Both the position numbers and the translations under genes were made by a program. The notes beneath the pieces are model-generated. The model did no database searches and was not told where the DNA came from. It saw only the letters and a program-made list of their open reading frames with translations. Positions 7,419 through 10,445 of a stretch of DNA of 10,445 bases are shown in pieces (the stretch's first letter is position 1; every line of letters begins with the position of its first letter). Source of the stretch: Chlorobiales bacterium (GTDB taxonomy: Bacteria; Bacteroidota; Chlorobiia; Chlorobiales; Chlorobiaceae); NCBI GenBank assembly GCA_022360355.1, contig JAKSCY010000735.1, positions 1 through 10,445 of the forward strand. The letters run 5' to 3'.

Positions 7419-8514
7419 ATGTTTGAAGCAGAAAAAGAACGCTTGCACGAAATACATCATCGCATTGAACAGTTACGGGGGTATCTTTGACGTCGATGAA
7501 CGTTTGAAAAAGATAGGCGAGTTCGAACAGATCACGGCAGAAGAAAACTTCTGGGACAATCAGCAGGAAGCTCACAAGATCCTGAAAGAAATCAACGAGC
7601 ACAAAGTCTGGACTGAAGGATTTCAAAAGATTGAAAAAGATAGCGGCGACCTGAAAGAGGAGCTGGAAATCGCCGAAGAACTCGGAGAGGAGTCGCTTGC
7701 CGAGGAGATTGATGCGCGCATCAGCGCAGTAGAGCAGGAAATAACAGCTATCGAGTTCAGGAACATGCTCTCCGGCAAGGATGATTCTGGCAACGCATTG
7801 ATCACCATACATGCCGGAGCAGGCGGGACCGAAGCACAGGACTGGGCGGAAATGCTTTACCGCATGTACATGCGATGGGCCGAACGGAAAGGGTTCAAGG
7901 TGTTTACCGACGACTATCAGGAAGGCGAAGGTGCAGGAATCAAAACCGCGACACTCGATATTCAGGGGTCCTATGCTTACGGCTACCTGAAAGCCGAGAA
8001 TGGTGTGCACCGTCTGGTGAGAGTCTCGCCATTCGACTCGAATGCCCGCCGCCACACCTCGTTTGCCAGTGTTTTTACCTACCCGGAAGCACCGCCTGAT
8101 GCCGAAATCGACATCCGCAAGGAAGACCTCGAACTTTCTACATTCCGAAGCGGTGGCAAGGGCGGACAAAATGTCAACAAAGTTGAAACCGCAGTACGCA
8201 TCAAGCACATACCTTCAGGCATCGTTGTCTCCTGCCAGCAGGAACGTTCACAGTTCCAGAACCGTGAGCGCGCCATGAAAATGCTTCGGGCTCAGCTCTA
8301 TCAGAAACAGCGCGACGAAGAAGAGGCAAGGAAACAGGAAGTTGAAGGCAAGAAGAAAAAAATCGAATGGGGCAGTCAGATACGAAGCTATGTCATGGAC
8401 GACCGGAGGATCAAGGACCACAGGACAAACCATGAGCGGCACGATATAGAAACCGTCCTCGATGGAGACATCGACGATTTCATAGAAAAATACCTGTCTG
8501 AATTCACGAACTGA
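7419..8514 (+). CDS. prfB: Peptide chain release factor 2 (RF2), made by programmed +1 frameshift
   Basis: RF2 recognises UGA and UAA stop codons and triggers peptide release in the ribosome. Translation starts at the ATG 7419-7421 behind a GGGAG (7408-7412) and reads 23 codons ([14 protein letters not shown]...) to CTT, followed by an in-frame TGA at 7488-7490. A +1 slip on CTTT moves reading to GAC at 7489, and the frame then runs to the TGA at 8512-8514. The joined product has 364 residues, the normal RF2 length. The anticodon-like SPF tripeptide is at about 203-205 (VSPFDSN) and the catalytic GGQ loop at about 248-250 ([10 protein letters not shown]). SPF, rather than the PxT of RF1, identifies RF2. 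A simple gene caller would start this gene wrongly in the second frame near 7423. The 52 bp to the next gene hold no terminator, so it may be cotranscribed. Confidence 0.96.
7476..7491 (+). promoter_or_regulatory. RF2 programmed +1 frameshift site
   Basis: The site reads CGG GGG TAT CTT TGA C. The G-rich run (7477-7481) acts as an internal Shine-Dalgarno, three bases from the slippery CTT, whose tRNA re-pairs on TTT. The slow UGA followed by C favours the shift when RF2 is scarce, giving autoregulation. The core GGG-TAT-CTT-TGA-C is the classic site; the usual AGG before it is CGG here. Confidence 0.95.
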
Positions 8515-8566
8515 TTCCAGAAACCAACCACGATTCACCATCAACAATTCACGACAGACAAACAAC
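8515..8566 (+). other. Short spacer between prfB and the phosphoesterase with a doubled ATTCAC motif
   Basis: The 52-bp spacer has no terminator and no Shine-Dalgarno before the next ATG. ATTCAC occurs twice (8533-8538 and 8547-8552) within an A/C-rich stretch. Its meaning is unknown. Confidence 0.3.
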
Positions 8567-9412
8567 ATGACTCGGAAATCGAGCAAAAAGAACACAGCAA
8601 ACGGTACCCTGCGATTCGGCATACTGACCGATGTCCACTTTGGTAACGGCGACCGTTCCGAGGAAACTACCGGCCTTCATGCCTGTTTCGATTTCTGGAA
8701 GAAAAACAATGTGGATTTCGTTGTTCAGCTCGGCGACCTTATCGACGGCAAAGGCCCCGAAGCGGAACAGAATCTCGCCGGGGTAACAGCCGTTCTCCGG
8801 GACTATCCCGGCACGCTGTATCATGTTGCCGGCAACCATTGCCTCGGTGTTTCTCTTGATCTATACCTGAAGGAAACCGGGCTCGCGTCGCCCTACTACA
8901 CGTTCGATAACAACGGCATACGGTTCATCGTGCTGCACGGCATGGATATCAATCCCGAAACGAACCCGAAATCCGATCCCGACCGGTCGAGAAAAAACCT
9001 GTTAATGCACGATCCCTGGGCAAACCTCTACTCCGGGGCTATCGGGGAAACCCAGATTAACTGGCTTGTACAACAGCTCGATGAGGCAATGCAATCGGGA
9101 GAAGCGGCGATCATATTCTGCCACTTCCCGCTGCTGAAGGAGACCTCCGACAAACCGCACGGCCTCCTGTGGAATCACAACGAGATTATCGATGTGCTCC
9201 GCCGCTACAGCAATATCATCGCCTGTATCACGGGACATTTGCACCGTGGAGCGTACGTCGAGCGTTACGGCATGCACTTCCTGACCATGGCCCCGTTTCT
9301 CAAACGTTCCGAACCGCCGCACTATTCCTGCGGGATAATTGAAATCAACGACACATTACTGACTGTAAAAGATCAGAACCTGAACGTACTGCACGAACTG
9401 AAAGTTGATTAA
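8567..9412 (+). CDS. Calcineurin-like metallophosphoesterase, ADP-ribose/CDP-alcohol diphosphatase-like
   Basis: A 281-residue dinuclear metallophosphoesterase with the full ligand set in order: Asp22-x-His24 (LTDVHFG), Asp57 in QLGDLIDG, Asn90-His91 in VAGNHC, His186 in FCHFPLL, and His224-x-His226 in TGHLHRG. It has no signal peptide or membrane helix, so it should act in the cytoplasm. The middle and C-terminal part (YYTFDNNGIRFIVLHGMDI; ETQINWLVQQLDEA; LLWNHNEIIDVLRRY; GMHFLTMAP) resembles the Mn2+-dependent ADP-ribose/CDP-alcohol diphosphatase family (ADPRM). Members of that family split ADP-ribose, CDP-choline and similar nucleotides. That substrate is inferred from family resemblance; 3',5'-cyclic nucleotide phosphodiesterase activity cannot be excluded. 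The start is the first in-frame ATG and leaves 14 residues before the first beta strand. There is no Shine-Dalgarno. It lies 52 bp behind prfB on the same strand and may share its transcript. Confidence 0.85.
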   Translation: MTRKSSKKNTANGTLRFGILTDVHFGNGDRSEETTGLHACFDFWKKNNVDFVVQLGDLIDGKGPEAEQNLAGVTAVLRDYPGTLYHVAGNHCLGVSLDLYLKETGLASPYYTFDNNGIRFIVLHGMDINPETNPKSDPDRSRKNLLMHDPWANLYSGAIGETQINWLVQQLDEAMQSGEAAIIFCHFPLLKETSDKPHGLLWNHNEIIDVLRRYSNIIACITGHLHRGAYVERYGMHFLTMAPFLKRSEPPHYSCGIIEINDTLLTVKDQNLNVLHELKVD

Positions 9413-9672
9413 GCACCAATGATTCTTCGCAGGCTGAAAATCTGTGCTCCTGTCTGTTCATGAATTTCAAGCAGCTTGCATGTGTGCGGTACGACCAACG
9501 CTCTGACGGATCAGGAAAATGGTACATGCAGCACACCAGAATATCCTGAAACACGCTCCAGAGCCCTTTACCGGAACAAGATGAGTGTCGACCATGAAGT
9601 ATGTTGTATTTTGCAGGCCACAAAATAGCATTCGCTTATCAACAAGTGTAAGAAACAACAGGGAGGGCGAAC
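9413..9672. other. Intergenic region upstream of the SNase-like gene
   Basis: About 260 bp with no convincing gene and no clear terminator for the phosphoesterase gene. A 29-codon plus-strand frame (9460-9549, beginning MNFKQLACVRYDQ) looks mildly protein-like but has no ribosome binding site and could be debris. The right end carries GGGAGG (9661-9666), the ribosome binding site of the next gene. Long minus-strand open frames across this stretch are Cys/Arg-rich and look spurious. Confidence 0.4.
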
Positions 9673-10445
9673 ATGAAAAAGGTTGGAATATTCTGGGACC
9701 CCAAAGGCTTTGAGTTAGACACACTTGGTAAAAAACAGTACCTGAGAGCCACTGATGGCGACACACCATATGTCTCCATGTCGATCCGCATGTTAAGCAT
9801 CGACACACCGGAAGTACACTACCCCGGCAGAGCAAAACCGTCAAATCAGGACGAGAATCTGGCTCAACTGGCAGAATGGATGCGCGAGGGAGTTGCACCG
9901 ATCAACGAGGACCTTTCAATATTGCTGCAACCCAAGCTATCCACAGGAAAAGCCGGGACTTTGCAGGGGAAGCAGGGAGCGAAAGCAACAGAAGTATTCC
10001 GCAATCTGATGGAGGAAAAACTGAGCAAGCCGGGCAGCTCCCGGAAACGCAACGTCTATCTTCGCGCAGCCGATAAGCCATTTGATCAGTATGGCAGGTT
10101 GCTCGTGTATTTGGCGCCAAATTATAATGCTGAAGAGCGTGCCGGCTTGTCCGCAATAGATCGGGCAACATTCAATCTATTAATGGTGAGGGAAGGCTGG
10201 GCAGCAATGCTCCCTATTTATCCAAGCCTCCCGAAGCATGGCGACCTTGTGCTTTTGCAGGAGTCAGGCAAGGATGCGGTGGAGCAGAGCAAAGGGGCAT
10301 GGGCTGATCCGCTCTCACTGACAGGCTATGAGTTCCGGATGTGTGTCAAACTCTATGAAGTGACCAGAAAAATAGTTCGGGGAAAAAAGCTGTCCAATAG
10401 AGAAAAACACTCATGGATCAGCCGGTTTTGCATGGATATGACCAC
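9673..10445 (+). CDS. Staphylococcal nuclease-like (SNase fold) protein, 3' truncated by the window
   Basis: At least 257 residues, still open at the window end. The start is the ATG after GGGAGG (9661-9666, 6 nt away). The SNase pattern is complete: calcium-site D28-G-D30-T, Arg39 and Glu47 in SIRMLSIDTPEVHYPG, and a third arginine, Arg142, in FDQYGRLLVYLAPNY. These match Arg35, Glu43 and Arg87 of the S. aureus enzyme. VREGWAAMLPIYPS (172-185) and ESGKDAVEQSKGAW (197-210) match the C-terminal helices of the fold. Two things are unusual. About 94 residues separate Glu47 from Arg142, against 44 in S. aureus, and the extra Lys/Gln-rich stretch is near 75-125. Sequence also continues well past the normal end of the fold (basic segment at 231-245). 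There is no signal peptide, unlike secreted thermonucleases, so an intracellular DNA or RNA nuclease is likely. The assignment is from motifs, not a search. Confidence 0.8.
   Translation, partial: MKKVGIFWDPKGFELDTLGKKQYLRATDGDTPYVSMSIRMLSIDTPEVHYPGRAKPSNQDENLAQLAEWMREGVAPINEDLSILLQPKLSTGKAGTLQGKQGAKATEVFRNLMEEKLSKPGSSRKRNVYLRAADKPFDQYGRLLVYLAPNYNAEERAGLSAIDRATFNLLMVREGWAAMLPIYPSLPKHGDLVLLQESGKDAVEQSKGAWADPLSLTGYEFRMCVKLYEVTRKIVRGKKLSNREKHSWISRFCMDMT

Noticed and set aside
7419..7490. In-frame TGA early in prfB, considered as a pseudogene mutation
   Set aside because: The surrounding bases are the classic RF2 frameshift site and the joined protein is full length with SPF and GGQ.
7384..8208. 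Long minus-strand open frame (274 codons) antisense to prfB
   Set aside because: Phe/Cys/Leu-rich product without motifs, opposite to an unmistakable RF2 gene.
9467..9898. 143-codon minus-strand frame opposite the SNase-like gene start
   Set aside because: Cys/Leu/Arg-rich shadow; the plus-strand gene has conserved SNase motifs and a good ribosome binding site.

Overview
The window looks like chromosomal DNA of a free-living bacterium, most plausibly a green sulfur bacterium (Chlorobiota) or a close relative. The reasons are the gene set (GlgE beside a trehalose synthase fused to maltokinase), the protein flavour and the moderate base composition. This assignment is a judgement from reading, not from a search. 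Coding density is high, and no rRNA, tRNA, CRISPR array, insertion sequence or phage gene was seen.

Layout. 2-238 (+) is the 3' end of mazG, a nucleotide-sanitising pyrophosphohydrolase. Convergent to it, 1049-245 (-) is an overlapping mntA-hepT pair: a minimal nucleotidyltransferase antitoxin and a HEPN RNase toxin. A gap of about 370 bp follows, holding a probable mntA promoter and a GC-rich inverted repeat. Then comes a small acidic hypothetical protein at 1420-1608 (+), whose start is set by an AAGGAG ribosome binding site. The gap 1609-1868 may hold gene debris. The centre is a minus-strand operon, glgE (7233-5218) then treS-mak (5186-1869). Divergent from it, across about 185 bp, is prfB (7419-8514, +), which carries the classic programmed +1 frameshift. 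A metallophosphoesterase resembling Mn-dependent ADP-ribose/CDP-alcohol diphosphatases follows (8567-9412, +). After a 260 bp gap, an unusual SNase-fold nuclease starts at 9673 and runs off the window.

How the genes work together. TreS interconverts trehalose and maltose, maltokinase phosphorylates maltose to maltose 1-phosphate, and GlgE transfers the maltosyl unit onto an alpha-1,4-glucan. The two-gene operon therefore encodes the whole trehalose-to-glucan route except branching (GlgB), which is not in the window. MntA is expected to silence HepT by AMPylating a tyrosine in its RNase motif; both active sites look intact. RF2 autoregulates its own synthesis: the in-frame UGA at codon 24 is the codon RF2 itself reads.

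I found no clearly undescribed system. The most rewarding places to look again are the SNase-like protein with its enlarged insertion and C-terminal extension, the ambiguous glgE start with its structured leader, and the small hypothetical gene with its surrounding intergenic DNA.
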